Assembly: GCA_002457435.1 (NCBI GenBank)
Contig: NTLA01000005.1
Location: forward strand, 1-64,000
Source: Acidimicrobiales bacterium MED-G01
GTDB taxonomy: Bacteria; Actinomycetota; Acidimicrobiia; Acidimicrobiales; Poriferisodalaceae
Reading direction: 5' to 3'
Length of the DNA: 64,000 nucleotides
The translations under genes were made by a program, and so were the position numbers. The first letter of the stretch is position 1; each line of letters begins with the position of its first letter. Shown here piece after piece: positions 1-9,457 of this stretch. A model generated the notes under the pieces. That model saw only the letters and a program-made list of their open reading frames with translations. It was not told the origin of the DNA and made no database searches.

Positions 1-645
1 TTTGTGTGTCTTCTCCGCACTTCACCAATGGAAGATGGGAACAAGCACGCTGGGTTGTCTCAGCTTCTTATTGATCTGAAATCGCCGGGACTAGAAATTA
101 GTCCGATTCCATTTCTCGATGGTTCCCACCATTTCAATGAAGTCACCTTCAATGAGGTTTTTGTTCCGGAAACGAACGTGCTTGGAGACCCCGGCATGGG
201 CTGGCACCAGAACACCACGGAAATGGCCTACGAACGCGGTGGCCCTGACCGCTGGCTGTCGCCTTTTTCGACCGTCGAACAGTTGCTCCGCGAGGCCAAA
301 GGCACTGAATTGGAGGCGACCGTTGCTGATCTATTCGGTGAGTTAGTAGCACGCTGGTGGGGCATTCGAAACCTATCTCTCTCCGTTGCGCGCCTTATCG
401 ATACTGGGGAAGCTCCATCGGTGGAGTCTTCTTTGGTTAAAGAGATGGGGACACGCTTCGAACAGGAGGTCATAGAGAAGCTCGTTCACTTGATTGACCT
501 CGAATACTCCCCCGAGTCAGAGTCTCTCTTTGAACGACTTTTGGCGCAATGTGTTGTGACATTCCCTGGCAACACCATTAGAGGCGGGACCATCGAAATT
601 CTCCGTTCAGTCGCCTCAAAGGGATTGAAAGGGTTACCGGCATGA
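1..645 (+). CDS. acyl-CoA dehydrogenase, C-terminal part (5' end outside window)
   Basis: Partial gene; the reading frame is open from the first base, so the start lies upstream of the window. About 214 residues remain: part of the middle beta domain and the C-terminal helical domain of a flavin (FAD) acyl-CoA dehydrogenase. The late GGTIEILR segment matches the conserved C-terminal FAD-binding signature (usually GGT.EI.R) of the family. The stop overlaps the ATG of the next acyl-CoA dehydrogenase (ATGA), so the two are translationally coupled. In actinobacteria such adjacent pairs often form mixed complexes that oxidise unusual acyl-CoAs such as sterol side chains; that role is inference here. 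The substrate cannot be told from sequence. Confidence 0.9.
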   Translation, partial: FVCLLRTSPMEDGNKHAGLSQLLIDLKSPGLEISPIPFLDGSHHFNEVTFNEVFVPETNVLGDPGMGWHQNTTEMAYERGGPDRWLSPFSTVEQLLREAKGTELEATVADLFGELVARWWGIRNLSLSVARLIDTGEAPSVESSLVKEMGTRFEQEVIEKLVHLIDLEYSPESESLFERLLAQCVVTFPGNTIRGGTIEILRSVASKGLKGLPA

Positions 646-1721
646 GCGAAACATTTGGGGTCGACCCCCTAATCACGGAGACCGCTGATCGGCTTTTCTC
701 TCAAATCTGCGATCACGAATCGATTCAAAATGCAGAAGCAAACGGCGAAGCGGCCGAGATCTGGAATGCCTTTGCCGAAACTGGGTTCCCTTGGATATCG
801 ATCGGGGAAGAGTTCGGTGGGTCGGGAGGAACGCTCCTCGAAGCGTTAGAGGTCCTGCGCTTAGTCGGATACCACGCTGCTCCAATCCCTGCCGCTGAAA
901 CCGGAGTTCTCGGCGGCTGGCTTCTTGCTAGTTCGGGCCAGCAACTACCGGAAGGAGTTGTAACTGTCCTTCCAAACGGGAGCGAAGATCTCCTCGTCAC
1001 GAGGAACGGTGATCACCTGACTCTTACTGGCCGCGGCCTCCGTGTGCCTTGGGCCCGAGCAGCCGAAATCATCGTTGTACCTATACAAGTCGAAGAGCAG
1101 ACCTTCGCAGCGACGGTCGATCCCGGCGACTGCCAAATCACCCCCATGACCAACATGGCAGGAGAGCCTCGAGATACCGTCGATTTCAATCAAGTCAAAG
1201 CCTTTGCTGCCCCACTGCCGTCTGATGTCAACCTTCAAACATTCCGATTCCGCGGAGCCCTGTCACGGACGGCCTTGATGGCCGGAGCTATTGAGAAGAT
1301 GAGCCAACTCACAGTTTCCTACACCAATGACCGTGTGCAGTTCGGTCGCCCGGTGGCAAAATTTCAAGCAGTGCAGCAACATCTAGTGTGGGGTGCTCAG
1401 GATGCGGCGCTCGCTCGAATGGCAGCCGAAACTGCCGGCCGTGAAGCCAACCGGGGGGACGGTGCATTCGAAATAGCATCAGCTAAATTGATCGCAAATC
1501 AAGCAGCTGCTCGGGCTACGAAAGCCTGTCATCAGGCTCATGGTGCCATGGGCATGACTCAGGAATACCCACTTCACCATTTGAGTCGCCGTCTTTGGTC
1601 TTGGCGCAAAGAATACGGAGGTGACGCCGAGTGGGGTGAGTGGCTAGGCCGCATTGCGATCTCTCAAGGTGCTGATGGCTTGTACCCCTTGATAACTGGT
1701 GGATCTGCTGCCCTGACATAG
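642..1721 (+). CDS. acyl-CoA dehydrogenase family protein
   Basis: A 359-residue acyl-CoA dehydrogenase, slightly short for the family (about 380). The N-terminal helical domain is recognisable (WISIGEEFGGSGG near residue 50-62), as are FGRPVAKFQAVQQH near residue 230 and the helical C-terminal domain. It lacks a clear copy of the GGT.EI.R signature that its upstream partner has, which suggests it is the accessory or non-catalytic half of a heteromeric enzyme. It overlaps the upstream gene by four bases and is followed after about 50 bases by a crotonase, so dehydrogenation and hydration of the same acyl-CoA are probably encoded together. Substrate unknown. Confidence 0.9.
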   Translation: MSETFGVDPLITETADRLFSQICDHESIQNAEANGEAAEIWNAFAETGFPWISIGEEFGGSGGTLLEALEVLRLVGYHAAPIPAAETGVLGGWLLASSGQQLPEGVVTVLPNGSEDLLVTRNGDHLTLTGRGLRVPWARAAEIIVVPIQVEEQTFAATVDPGDCQITPMTNMAGEPRDTVDFNQVKAFAAPLPSDVNLQTFRFRGALSRTALMAGAIEKMSQLTVSYTNDRVQFGRPVAKFQAVQQHLVWGAQDAALARMAAETAGREANRGDGAFEIASAKLIANQAAARATKACHQAHGAMGMTQEYPLHHLSRRLWSWRKEYGGDAEWGEWLGRIAISQGADGLYPLITGGSAALT

Positions 1722-1772
1722 ATTGATGAAGCTTCGGTCGCAACGACCGCCGATGAGATCTAGCATCAGGAC

Positions 1773-2573
1773 ATGACTGAATTTGGTATTTACGGTGATC
1801 TCCATGTCTCTCTCGAAGGGCACGTTGCGACGGCGGAGATACGCCGTCCCCCAAATAATTTCTTCGACCTCGCCCTAATCGACGGCTTAGTTTCGGCCTT
1901 CACTGACCTAGACGAAGACGACAATTGCCGTTCGATAGTTCTGTGCGCCGAAGGTAAAAATTTCTGCGCAGGGGCTCAATTCCATAATGACGGCACCCGG
2001 GGCGGTGAGATTACAGCTAAAAACCCCGACGGCTCACCACGTCATCTTTATGACGCAGCTTTCGACCTTTTCAGCTGCAAAACGCCCGTAGTGGCAGCTA
2101 TTCAAGGAGCTGCAGTCGGTGGAGGTCTGGGCGTTGCATGTTTCGCCGACTTTCGCGTCGCAGCGCCCGAAGCACGCTTCACCGCCAACTTTGCTCGGCT
2201 CGGGTTCCATCATGGGTTTGGATTAACAGTCACACTCCCTTCTCTTGTCGGTCAACAAAAAGCACTGGAGCTGCTGTATACCGGAGCGCGAATTAACGGA
2301 GAAGAAGCAGCTGCGATTGGGTTAGCTGACAAGTTGGCGCCACTCTCTGAACTTCGGTCAGAAGCCAACGCGCTCGCCATCGAAATCGCAACTTCAGCTC
2401 CGCTTGCTGTCGAATCAATTCGACAAACGATGAGAGGGCATCTACCTAACGCCATCAAGGTGGCCACCGACCACGAAAAGGAAGAGCAAGACCGTTTGCG
2501 AACGACCGAAGATTGGCGAGAGGGCGTTAACGCGATGAATGAGCGTCGTGTCCCAAATTTCTCAAGGAAATAA
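1773..2573 (+). CDS. enoyl-CoA hydratase/isomerase (crotonase) family protein
   Basis: A 266-residue crotonase-fold protein. The oxyanion-hole segments are visible: EGKNFCAGAQF around residues 60-70 and IQGAAVGGGLGVA near 110-122, typical of enzymes that stabilise a CoA-thioester enolate. Length is normal. It lies between two acyl-CoA dehydrogenases on the same strand (gaps of about 50 and 26 bases) and probably hydrates the enoyl-CoA they make. It could also be an isomerase or hydrolase, because crotonase sequence alone does not fix the reaction. Confidence 0.9.
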   Translation: MTEFGIYGDLHVSLEGHVATAEIRRPPNNFFDLALIDGLVSAFTDLDEDDNCRSIVLCAEGKNFCAGAQFHNDGTRGGEITAKNPDGSPRHLYDAAFDLFSCKTPVVAAIQGAAVGGGLGVACFADFRVAAPEARFTANFARLGFHHGFGLTVTLPSLVGQQKALELLYTGARINGEEAAAIGLADKLAPLSELRSEANALAIEIATSAPLAVESIRQTMRGHLPNAIKVATDHEKEEQDRLRTTEDWREGVNAMNERRVPNFSRK

Positions 2574-2599
2574 GGCTCCAACTGGGGGGTCCGTTTGAT

Positions 2600-3796
2600 A
2601 TGAGTGACTTAACTGAAGATCAAATACGTTCTGCTCTGGAATCGATCCTGGAGCGACGCACGGCTGATACCCGATTAACAACGATGGGTGCAGGATCCGA
2701 CGATCTCGAAGCGGGCCGCCGTTATCTAGCCGATACGGTCGCTGAGGGTTGGCATGTTCCGACTTGGCCGGCTGAATACGGTGGAAGAAAGGCCTCCAGC
2801 AGCCAAAACGCTCTTATTGGGAGCATCTTGCGCGAATTCATAGTCCCGGATCTCTATCCATTCGCAATTGGGTTAGGCATGGTCGGCCCAGCGTTGTTAG
2901 CTCATGGAAATTCTTCCCAACAAGAGAAGTGGCTGAAAGCGATCGCCTCTGGGACGTCGATCTGGTGCCAAATGTTCTCTGAGCCTGAAGCTGGGTCTGA
3001 TCTAGCCAATGTTGCTTTGCAGGCGAAACTAGACGGCGATGAATGGGTCGTTGAAGGGCAGAAGACTTGGACTAGTAGAGCTATGTGGGCTGATTGGGCT
3101 ATCTGTCTCGCTCGAACCGACCCGGCTCAGCCCAAACACAAAGGGCTCACGATGTTTGCGATGCCGATGGCAATTCCCGGAGTCGAAATTCGACCTTTGA
3201 TGCAAATGAACCGAGATGCACATTTCAGTGAAGTGTTCGTCGAGGGAGCACGCCTAAGCGATGAATGGCGCATAGGTGACGTGGGTGAAGGGTGGCGCGT
3301 AGCTATGACAGTTCTCGCTCATGAGCGCGCGGGTGGCGGAAGTCGAGGTGGCGGTGACGGTAGCACCAGGGGGGCTCATATCCCGACTTGGATAAGCGAT
3401 CTTCAGGCATTGCCTACCCCGCACAACGCCATTTGGGATGACGCTGTTATGGGTCTGTACTCACACGATGCTGTGAGCCGCTGGACAATGCAACGCGCAT
3501 CTGATGAGGCCCGTTCCAGCGGCTCGCCCGGGCCCGCAGGCAGCGGAGCAAAATTGCGGACTGTGAAGTCCTACAAAGGGCGGGCCTATCTAGCGAACCA
3601 AAGTTCAGGGGCCTACGGAATGCTTCAGGATGGACATGGTTACATCGAGTTGATGACTGCGCCTTCGATGTCGATTCGCGGCGGAACAGATGAAATACAA
3701 CGAAATATCCTTGGTGAACGAGTGCTTGGACTTCCGGGAGAACCTCGATTGGACCGCGATGTGCCATGGAAAGAAAGTCGACGCGGGCTTATCTAA
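2600..3796 (+). CDS. acyl-CoA dehydrogenase family protein
   Basis: A full-length (398 residues) acyl-CoA dehydrogenase. The flavin/substrate segment MFSEPEAGSDLA is near residues 132-143, and the C-terminal SIRGGTDEIQRNILGERVLGLP FAD-binding signature is intact. Large-substrate types in actinobacteria share this layout. It is the last gene of the dehydrogenase-crotonase operon. Its stop overlaps the stop of the convergent thioesterase gene by three bases, so there is no room for a terminator between them. Substrate unknown. Confidence 0.92.
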   Translation: MSDLTEDQIRSALESILERRTADTRLTTMGAGSDDLEAGRRYLADTVAEGWHVPTWPAEYGGRKASSSQNALIGSILREFIVPDLYPFAIGLGMVGPALLAHGNSSQQEKWLKAIASGTSIWCQMFSEPEAGSDLANVALQAKLDGDEWVVEGQKTWTSRAMWADWAICLARTDPAQPKHKGLTMFAMPMAIPGVEIRPLMQMNRDAHFSEVFVEGARLSDEWRIGDVGEGWRVAMTVLAHERAGGGSRGGGDGSTRGAHIPTWISDLQALPTPHNAIWDDAVMGLYSHDAVSRWTMQRASDEARSSGSPGPAGSGAKLRTVKSYKGRAYLANQSSGAYGMLQDGHGYIELMTAPSMSIRGGTDEIQRNILGERVLGLPGEPRLDRDVPWKESRRGLI

Positions 3797-4608
3797 GTTG
3801 AGCGTCGCTCACGCAGCAACACTTCCTGGGCAACCGTCGCGACGTGACGTCCGTCCGACGCGAATAAGTTGCCTACGGTCATCCCACGAGACCCATTAAG
3901 ACCATGACAATCCCAATCATAAAGATGCCATTCATCGGCCCGGGTCGGTCGGTGGAACCACATCGCATGATCGAGCGACGCCCCCATGAATCGTTCTTGA
4001 TATTCCTCTCGAGGGGCTTGAATCGGGTGCAGAGACCGAGCCGCATCAAATTGGACGGCGTCAGAAGTAAACGCAAGTCCACACACGTGAAGCCGCGGAT
4101 CGCTAGGAAGCTCATCTTGGACCCTAACCCAGCCCATGGACCTTCCAGCACCTGGGGGGCTATCCAAAACCCTCCGGTTCATGATCACATTCATATGATC
4201 GCCGTCACGAGGTCGACAATCTTCGGGGTCCGGCGCAAGCGGCATACGCGCAGTCTGAATCTCAGCGTCCTCTTCCACCACGTGAAACGAACACGAAAGA
4301 TTTAGAATTGCTCCGCCACTCTGTCGGGCAACAACGGACCGCGTGCAAAAGGATCGGCCATTTCGGAGACGGTCAACTTCATAGCGAACAGGCTCAACCA
4401 GGGTACCGCCGCGAATGAAATAGGCATGAACAGAATGAAGGCCGAAGTCCTCACCAACCGTGGCGAAGGCAGCCTTTAATCCCTGAGCAATTACCTGACC
4501 GCCATAAATTCGACCCCACTCATAATCAGCGCTCAGCCCTACCCAGGTCTCCGGGCCATGTTGCTCCAACTCCATCAATTCACTGAACGTTGTCGGATGT
4601 GTTGCCAT
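3793..4608 (-). CDS. acyl-CoA thioesterase II (TesB family)
   Basis: A double-hotdog acyl-CoA thioesterase that hydrolyses acyl-CoA to free acid and CoA. Family hallmarks are YGGQVIAQGL near the N terminus and the paired hotdog halves, with the HSVHAYFIRGG motif in the first half and DHAMWFHRP and DWDCHGLNGSRG in the second. I place the start at the ATG at 4608 (271 residues), which gives a normal TesB N terminus; the frame stays open to 4677 and an ATG at 4629 is an alternative. Convergent with the acyl-CoA dehydrogenase operon and divergent from the hydratase gene at 4740. Probably releases CoA from the products of neighbouring acyl-CoA catabolism. Confidence 0.88.
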   Translation of the reverse strand: MATHPTTFSELMELEQHGPETWVGLSADYEWGRIYGGQVIAQGLKAAFATVGEDFGLHSVHAYFIRGGTLVEPVRYEVDRLRNGRSFCTRSVVARQSGGAILNLSCSFHVVEEDAEIQTARMPLAPDPEDCRPRDGDHMNVIMNRRVLDSPPGAGRSMGWVRVQDELPSDPRLHVCGLAFTSDAVQFDAARSLHPIQAPREEYQERFMGASLDHAMWFHRPTRADEWHLYDWDCHGLNGSRGMTVGNLFASDGRHVATVAQEVLLRERRST

Positions 4609-4677
4609 ACCCACCGAGCGTAACTCCATCTCTAACGGCCGCCACAGTCTCCTTTTTCTTACCCAGACCCTATGCAT

Positions 4678-4697
4678 CTTTCAGGTCAGCCTGAAAG
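4678..4697. promoter_or_regulatory. perfect inverted repeat between divergent genes
   Basis: CTTTCAGG and CCTGAAAG form a perfect 8-bp inverted repeat around a 4-base centre (TCAG). It lies in the 131-base gap between the divergent thioesterase and hydratase genes. That position suits an operator for a dimeric repressor controlling both, or an RNA hairpin in the 5' leader. No run of T follows, so an intrinsic terminator is unlikely. No regulator gene is nearby. Confidence 0.45.
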
Positions 4698-4739
4698 ACA
4701 ACGGGCACAAGCGCTGGTACCCCGACTACCGTCTGGTCG

Positions 4740-5510
4740 GTGAATCCCCTCAACAACTCTCAACTCCATGCCGCTGATGTCCTCTGGGACTATTACCAGC
4801 GAGACGTCGACATTTCAGAAGAAGCCTTTGGTGATCTAGATTTCAGCGATGGGCTCGCTATTCAAAATGAGATCCGCCAAAGACGTCTCGATAGCGGCCT
4901 AACTCAAATCGGTTGGAAAGTCGGGCTGACCTCTGACCGAGCTCGGAAGCAGGTAGGAATTGACGACCGGCCGTTCGGACACCTGATGCAGCTTTTCGGT
5001 AGCGGACTATCCCTTCCAGCCTCATCGGTCAATGGGGCAACTATCGAACCAGAGATGTGTTTCACCATCGGTGAAACAATTTCAGGACCCGATGTGGATC
5101 CGGCAACAGTTGCTAACTGCATAGAAAAGGTTGCTGCGGGCTACGAACTCAACGAGCGGCGCGCAGTGGTCGGGGGGAATCTCGCAATGTTGGTTGCTGA
5201 CAACCTCACCAACTGGGCGATAGTGGAGGGGACTGGCGTGCCAATAGAAAACATCGAGGACATTGACGACACTGAGATTGTTCTTTACCGGAACGGAGAA
5301 GAATGTTTTCGTTGCCTACACAGAGAAGAAGTCGATAATCCGTTTATCTCGATTTCACGGCTGGCGGCTACCTTGCACCGTTTTGAGCTTGAACTGGAGC
5401 CCGGACAAAAGGTGATTACTGGTGCCTACACGAGACATCAAGTTGCTGCAGATGAGCACTGGCTCGCTGAATATTCAAATATTGGTCGAGTAGAAACGAG
5501 CTACACGTGA
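4740..5510 (+). CDS. 2-keto-4-pentenoate hydratase / fumarylacetoacetate hydrolase family protein
   Basis: A 256-residue protein with a GTG start, matching the MhpD/2-oxopent-4-enoate hydratase family. Visible are GWKVGLTS (58-65) with Lys60, and the metal-binding EPEM segment (Glu103 and Glu105). These enzymes hydrate 2-hydroxypenta-2,4-dienoate in meta-cleavage of aromatics; related members decarboxylate or hydrolyse similar keto acids. The stop overlaps the GTG of a 2-hydroxyacid dehydrogenase (GTGA), so the two are coupled. No ring-cleavage dioxygenase is next to it, so the pathway is open. Confidence 0.85.
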   Translation: MNPLNNSQLHAADVLWDYYQRDVDISEEAFGDLDFSDGLAIQNEIRQRRLDSGLTQIGWKVGLTSDRARKQVGIDDRPFGHLMQLFGSGLSLPASSVNGATIEPEMCFTIGETISGPDVDPATVANCIEKVAAGYELNERRAVVGGNLAMLVADNLTNWAIVEGTGVPIENIEDIDDTEIVLYRNGEECFRCLHREEVDNPFISISRLAATLHRFELELEPGQKVITGAYTRHQVAADEHWLAEYSNIGRVETSYT

Positions 5511-6514
5511 ATGCGCAACTACCTATACCGGATAAGCCTCTCAATGTCCTCGTCACCAAGACTCTGACTTTGTCCGAGGTCAGCGCTGAAGAAGAGGCAA
5601 TGATCACCGAAGCCGCTGGCCCTGGAGCGGTCGTAACAATTGTTGACAGCCCCAAGGAGGGAGTTGGCTATGCCCGTGATGCCGATGTGATCTTGGGAAT
5701 TACACCGAAATGGCTTTTCGAGGCGGCACCAAACCTTAAATGGGTTCACGCAACAGCTTCGGGGGTGGACATGTTTATGTATGAGGAATTCATAGACAGT
5801 GACGTCACATTGACTGGCGAGAAGGGTCTAGTAGGGGGCCATCTAGCCGATACGGCTTTTGGTCTGCTCCTTGCTCTGACCAGAAGAATTAAGACGGCAA
5901 TCGAGCTCGGCCCAGAAGGATGGACTCTCGAAAATCGCGAAATGATGCGCTTTTCCGAAGTTGAACTTGAAGGTCTAACGATGGGTATCGTCGGTTTTGG
6001 TGGCACAGGGCGTCACCTAGCTCGGAGGGCGGTCGCTTTTGGCATGAACGTTCGTGCCATCGATGCCTTTCCGGTGCCACCAAGCGATGGAGTCGCCGAA
6101 GTTGAGGGAATGGAAGCTCTAGACGAGCTAGTTGGGATGAGCGACGTTCTGGCTGTAGGGCTGCCCCTAACTGAAGAAACCAGAGCGATGTGCGACTACG
6201 AGTTCTTCCAAGCTATGAAGCCGACTGCTATTTTTCTCAACGTTACGCGGGGAGAAATTATTGATGGCCCGGGTCTCGAACAAGCACTGAGAGAAGGAAT
6301 AATCGGGGGTGCGGCGCTCGACGTAGCGCCAATCGAACCCTTGCCTGCCGAAAGTCCCTTGTGGAAGTTTGATAACTGCGTGATGACACCGCACACGGCT
6401 GGTGCTAGCCAACACCGAGGCCGCCGAAATCTAGAACGATTCTGTCGTAATTTGGTTGCCTTACGAGAGGGACGCGACCTCGAAGGCGTCGTAGACAAAG
6501 AGGCTGGCTTCTGA
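5507..6514 (+). CDS. D-2-hydroxyacid dehydrogenase (NAD-dependent)
   Basis: A 335-residue member of the D-isomer-specific 2-hydroxyacid dehydrogenase family. It has a Rossmann dinucleotide motif GFGGTG (163-168) and the catalytic set Arg248, Glu277 and His296 (MTPHTAG). It would interconvert a 2-keto acid and a D-2-hydroxy acid. It starts with GTG inside the stop of the hydratase gene, so the two proteins probably act on one pathway: hydration to a hydroxy-keto acid followed by reduction or oxidation. The exact substrate (phosphoglycerate, glyoxylate or hydroxypyruvate type) cannot be fixed. Confidence 0.88.
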   Translation: MNAQLPIPDKPLNVLVTKTLTLSEVSAEEEAMITEAAGPGAVVTIVDSPKEGVGYARDADVILGITPKWLFEAAPNLKWVHATASGVDMFMYEEFIDSDVTLTGEKGLVGGHLADTAFGLLLALTRRIKTAIELGPEGWTLENREMMRFSEVELEGLTMGIVGFGGTGRHLARRAVAFGMNVRAIDAFPVPPSDGVAEVEGMEALDELVGMSDVLAVGLPLTEETRAMCDYEFFQAMKPTAIFLNVTRGEIIDGPGLEQALREGIIGGAALDVAPIEPLPAESPLWKFDNCVMTPHTAGASQHRGRRNLERFCRNLVALREGRDLEGVVDKEAGF

Positions 6515-6553
6515 ATAGCAGTCAGTGCGGATGGAGCAAAGGGAAGATGGTCC

Positions 6554-7741
6554 TTATTCCGGATTAAATTCAACAACCTTGCTCTTGGTGAGGTCTACGA
6601 TTTCCTCTTCACTGAACCCGAATTCGAGCAGTACTTCTTTCGAATGCTGACCTCTAACGGGGCTTGGCATTCGAATTTCGGAAGATACGCCTTCTATGTT
6701 CGTCGCGTTTTTGATTACCTCAATCTCACCAGCAGACCTATGCGTGACTGGTTTTGCCATCCCAAGATGTTGAACTTGTGGGTCAGCAAATGTCTCAGCC
6801 ACGGTGTTGACCGGTCCACACGGAACGCCTACTGCATTGAGGCGGCGAACCCAATTTTCTCCAGTGTCCTTAAATAACTCTTGTTCGATGAGTCGGTTGA
6901 GCTCCTTTTTGTTGTCGCGTCTCGCTGAGCTCGTAATGAAACGTGGATCCTTCAACCATTCAACAAATCCCAGCTCTGTGCAAAATGCCTCCCAGAGACG
7001 TCCTCCGGGCGCCGCTATATTGACGAAACCGTCAGCGGTCTTATACATACCCATCGGCCCAAGAGTCGGATGGTCATTACCTGCTTGCGGTGGGTTGTCC
7101 CCAGCGATGGTCCATCTGGCGGCCTGAAAGTCCAGCATTCCGATCATGGACTCGAGGAGCGACGTGTGCACCCAACGACCTTTGCCGGTTCGTTTGCGTT
7201 CATGAAGCGCTGTTAAAATCCCTATAGCAAGCTGAAGGCCAGCCGTTACGTCGCTAATCGCAACACCGGCCCTAACAGGGCCGTGGTTGGCCTCTCCAGT
7301 AATACTCATTAGGCCACCCATACCTTGGGCTATTTGATCCACACCTCCGCGTTCTCCATATGGGCCGTCCTGCCCAAAGCCCGATATCGAGCCAAGAATA
7401 ATTTGAGGGTTAATTGACGACAGGGTCTCGAAATCAAAACCCAATTTATGTTTGACCGGACTGCGCATGTTTTCAACGACAACGTCGGCAGATTCAACGA
7501 GCCGGTGGAGGGCTGTTTGCCCGTCAGAACTTTTGAGGTCTATTACTATTGACCGCTTGTTTCGATGAAGATTCAGATAATCAGGAGACGAGCCTCCATC
7601 GGCATCAAATCCTCCGCTAGGGGCATCTATGCGCACGACATTTGCGCCCCAATCCGCCAACTGTCGCACCGCCGTCGGGCCCGCACGTGCAATTGTTAAA
7701 TCGATAACGGTGACGTCGGCCAAAGGCATGGATTTCTCCAT
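6554..7741 (-). CDS. CaiB/BaiF family CoA transferase
   Basis: A 395-residue class III CoA transferase, which moves CoA between carboxylic acids through an aspartyl-CoA anhydride. Family motifs are visible: PTAVRQLADWGANVVRIDAP at the N terminus, the RNKRSIVIDLK block near residue 62, ENMRSPVKHKLGFDFETL near 93-110, and GVDQIAQGMGGLM near 139 carrying the expected catalytic Asp. The start may be ATG at 7741 or ATG at 7729, which has GGAG six bases upstream. It begins 6 bases after the stop of the amidohydrolase gene at 7748, so the two form an operon. The acyl partner is unknown. Confidence 0.92.
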   Translation of the reverse strand: MEKSMPLADVTVIDLTIARAGPTAVRQLADWGANVVRIDAPSGGFDADGGSSPDYLNLHRNKRSIVIDLKSSDGQTALHRLVESADVVVENMRSPVKHKLGFDFETLSSINPQIILGSISGFGQDGPYGERGGVDQIAQGMGGLMSITGEANHGPVRAGVAISDVTAGLQLAIGILTALHERKRTGKGRWVHTSLLESMIGMLDFQAARWTIAGDNPPQAGNDHPTLGPMGMYKTADGFVNIAAPGGRLWEAFCTELGFVEWLKDPRFITSSARRDNKKELNRLIEQELFKDTGENWVRRLNAVGVPCGPVNTVAETFADPQVQHLGMAKPVTHRSAGEIEVIKNATNIEGVSSEIRMPSPVRGQHSKEVLLEFGFSEEEIVDLTKSKVVEFNPE

Positions 7742-7747
7742 AGCCGC

Positions 7748-9457
7748 TTACCTCGGGTCCAACTGTGCGCCGCGTACAAGTTGGCCTGGACGCAATCCTG
7801 TTAACTCGCCGCTAGAAGCGACTTCGGTGCCGCTCACGAAAGTGTGGGTGTAGCCAACGGGTCGTTGAACTAGGCGTTTCCCGCCAGCTGGAAGATCATG
7901 AATAAGTTCAGGGGCACCCACCGATAGTCGTTCAAAATCAATGACGTTGAAGTCGGCCTTGTAGCCGGCCCGGAGGAGTCCCCTATCCAACAATCCGTAT
8001 GTCTCAGCTGTTCGACGAGTTTGTTTGTTCACTAAGAATTCAAGCGGCAGTCGCTCTCCCCGAGTTCTGTCACGACCCCAATGTGTCAACAGATAAGTCG
8101 GATACGAAGCATCACATATCGTTCCAACGTGAGCGCCGGCGTCTCCGACGCCACAGATGGTGTTGGGGTCGGTCAACATTTCAAACACTTCGTTTAAGGA
8201 CCCTGAGCTGTAGTTCTCGAATGGGTATAGCAGCAAAGTTTCGCCGGTTCCGTTAGCAAGCAGATCAAGGACCAGCTTCCAGGGGCTCTCGCCCATAGCT
8301 TCGGCTCGTGCGGCCACTGAAGTTGACAGTTCTGGTTCGTAATTAAGTTCATCCCCTAATTCGAACGCCCTGGTAAGCGCATAATTCATCCACTCACTAA
8401 AACCATCTCTCGGTCTTTCATCTATAAGGCTTATCCGTAGTTCCTGATTTTCCCGCAAAGCAGCGGCGCGCTCAGCAAGCGGGAGATCAGCAATCGCTTT
8501 ATAGGCAGGATGGTTACCAAAGGGATTAACAGTGGCTTCTAATCCGAGCAGCACTCCGATAGGTCGACATCCGACCTGGCCGGTCATAGAGAGACCTTCG
8601 TTGTTGGCCTGTCCAATTTGTGCCAATGTTTCTCGCCATAGTTCTGGTGAATGGTCAACCTGAATGATGAGGGCTGACAGTGGCCTGCCTGATATGCGCG
8701 TTGCCTCTTCTAATGCTTCGAATTCCCCTGGACCAAAGTCACTATTAACCTGCAGGACTCCTGCGCGCGAGGCCTTCATTGCATTAGCTATTGCAGCTAA
8801 TTCCGGATCTCCAGCCGTCAAAGATGGAGTTAGTCGGCCATCCGCAGCTTTGTGCTTCGTTGTTCGACTCGTACTAAAACCAAGTGCTCCGGCTTCAAAC
8901 GCTTCTGCAACTAACACTTCTAGCTGTACAAGTTCATCAGCATTTGGAAGTTCGCTATGGTCAGCTCCTCTCTCCCCCATAACAAAAAATCGAAGTGCGC
9001 CATGGGGAAGTTGGCTTCCGACATCCATTACCCTCGGCATGCTCTCGAGGACATCAAGGTATTCGGGATATGTCTGCCAAGTGAAGTCAATTCCTTCTGT
9101 CAAAACAGTGCCCGGGATATCCTCCACACCCTCCATGAGATTAATCAAGAAATCTTCGCTCCCCTGACGGACCGGCGCGAACCCAACCCCACAATTACCA
9201 AAGACCGCGGTTGTGACTCCATGCCATGAGGAGGGAGTCATCTCTGGATCCCATGTTGCTTGGCCGTCGTAGTGAGTGTGAATATCCACCCATCCCGGAA
9301 GTACCAATTGGCCATCGACATCAATTTCTTGATGAGAGAGGCCATCGACGCGGCCGACGTCTGTTACGACGCCATCTGAAACGGCGAGGTCCCCAGCGAA
9401 CTCCGGGGATCCGCTGCCGTCGACGATGCGAGCGTTTCTCAGTACTAAGTCATGCAT
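7748..9457 (-). CDS. D-aminoacylase-like amidohydrolase (N-acyl-D-amino-acid deacylase superfamily)
   Basis: A 569-residue amidohydrolase-fold protein. Metal-site motifs are HTHYD (60-64), GNCG (87-90, with Cys89 at the bridging-Cys position of D-aminoacylases) and a late GDAGAH. The central His ligands usually seen in D-aminoacylase (a TH.R strand and a following IS.H strand) are replaced by QVNSDF and IIQVDHS, so metal content and substrate may differ from true D-aminoacylases. A paralogue lies at 12794-14497. It is followed directly by a CoA transferase gene. It likely cleaves an amide or related cyclic bond; the specific substrate is not known. Confidence 0.85.
   Translation of the reverse strand: MHDLVLRNARIVDGSGSPEFAGDLAVSDGVVTDVGRVDGLSHQEIDVDGQLVLPGWVDIHTHYDGQATWDPEMTPSSWHGVTTAVFGNCGVGFAPVRQGSEDFLINLMEGVEDIPGTVLTEGIDFTWQTYPEYLDVLESMPRVMDVGSQLPHGALRFFVMGERGADHSELPNADELVQLEVLVAEAFEAGALGFSTSRTTKHKAADGRLTPSLTAGDPELAAIANAMKASRAGVLQVNSDFGPGEFEALEEATRISGRPLSALIIQVDHSPELWRETLAQIGQANNEGLSMTGQVGCRPIGVLLGLEATVNPFGNHPAYKAIADLPLAERAAALRENQELRISLIDERPRDGFSEWMNYALTRAFELGDELNYEPELSTSVAARAEAMGESPWKLVLDLLANGTGETLLLYPFENYSSGSLNEVFEMLTDPNTICGVGDAGAHVGTICDASYPTYLLTHWGRDRTRGERLPLEFLVNKQTRRTAETYGLLDRGLLRAGYKADFNVIDFERLSVGAPELIHDLPAGGKRLVQRPVGYTHTFVSGTEVASSGELTGLRPGQLVRGAQLDPR

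Noticed and set aside
8664-9167. 167-codon open frame on the plus strand
   Set aside because: Antisense to the D-aminoacylase-like gene; Ser-rich translation without protein-like motifs.
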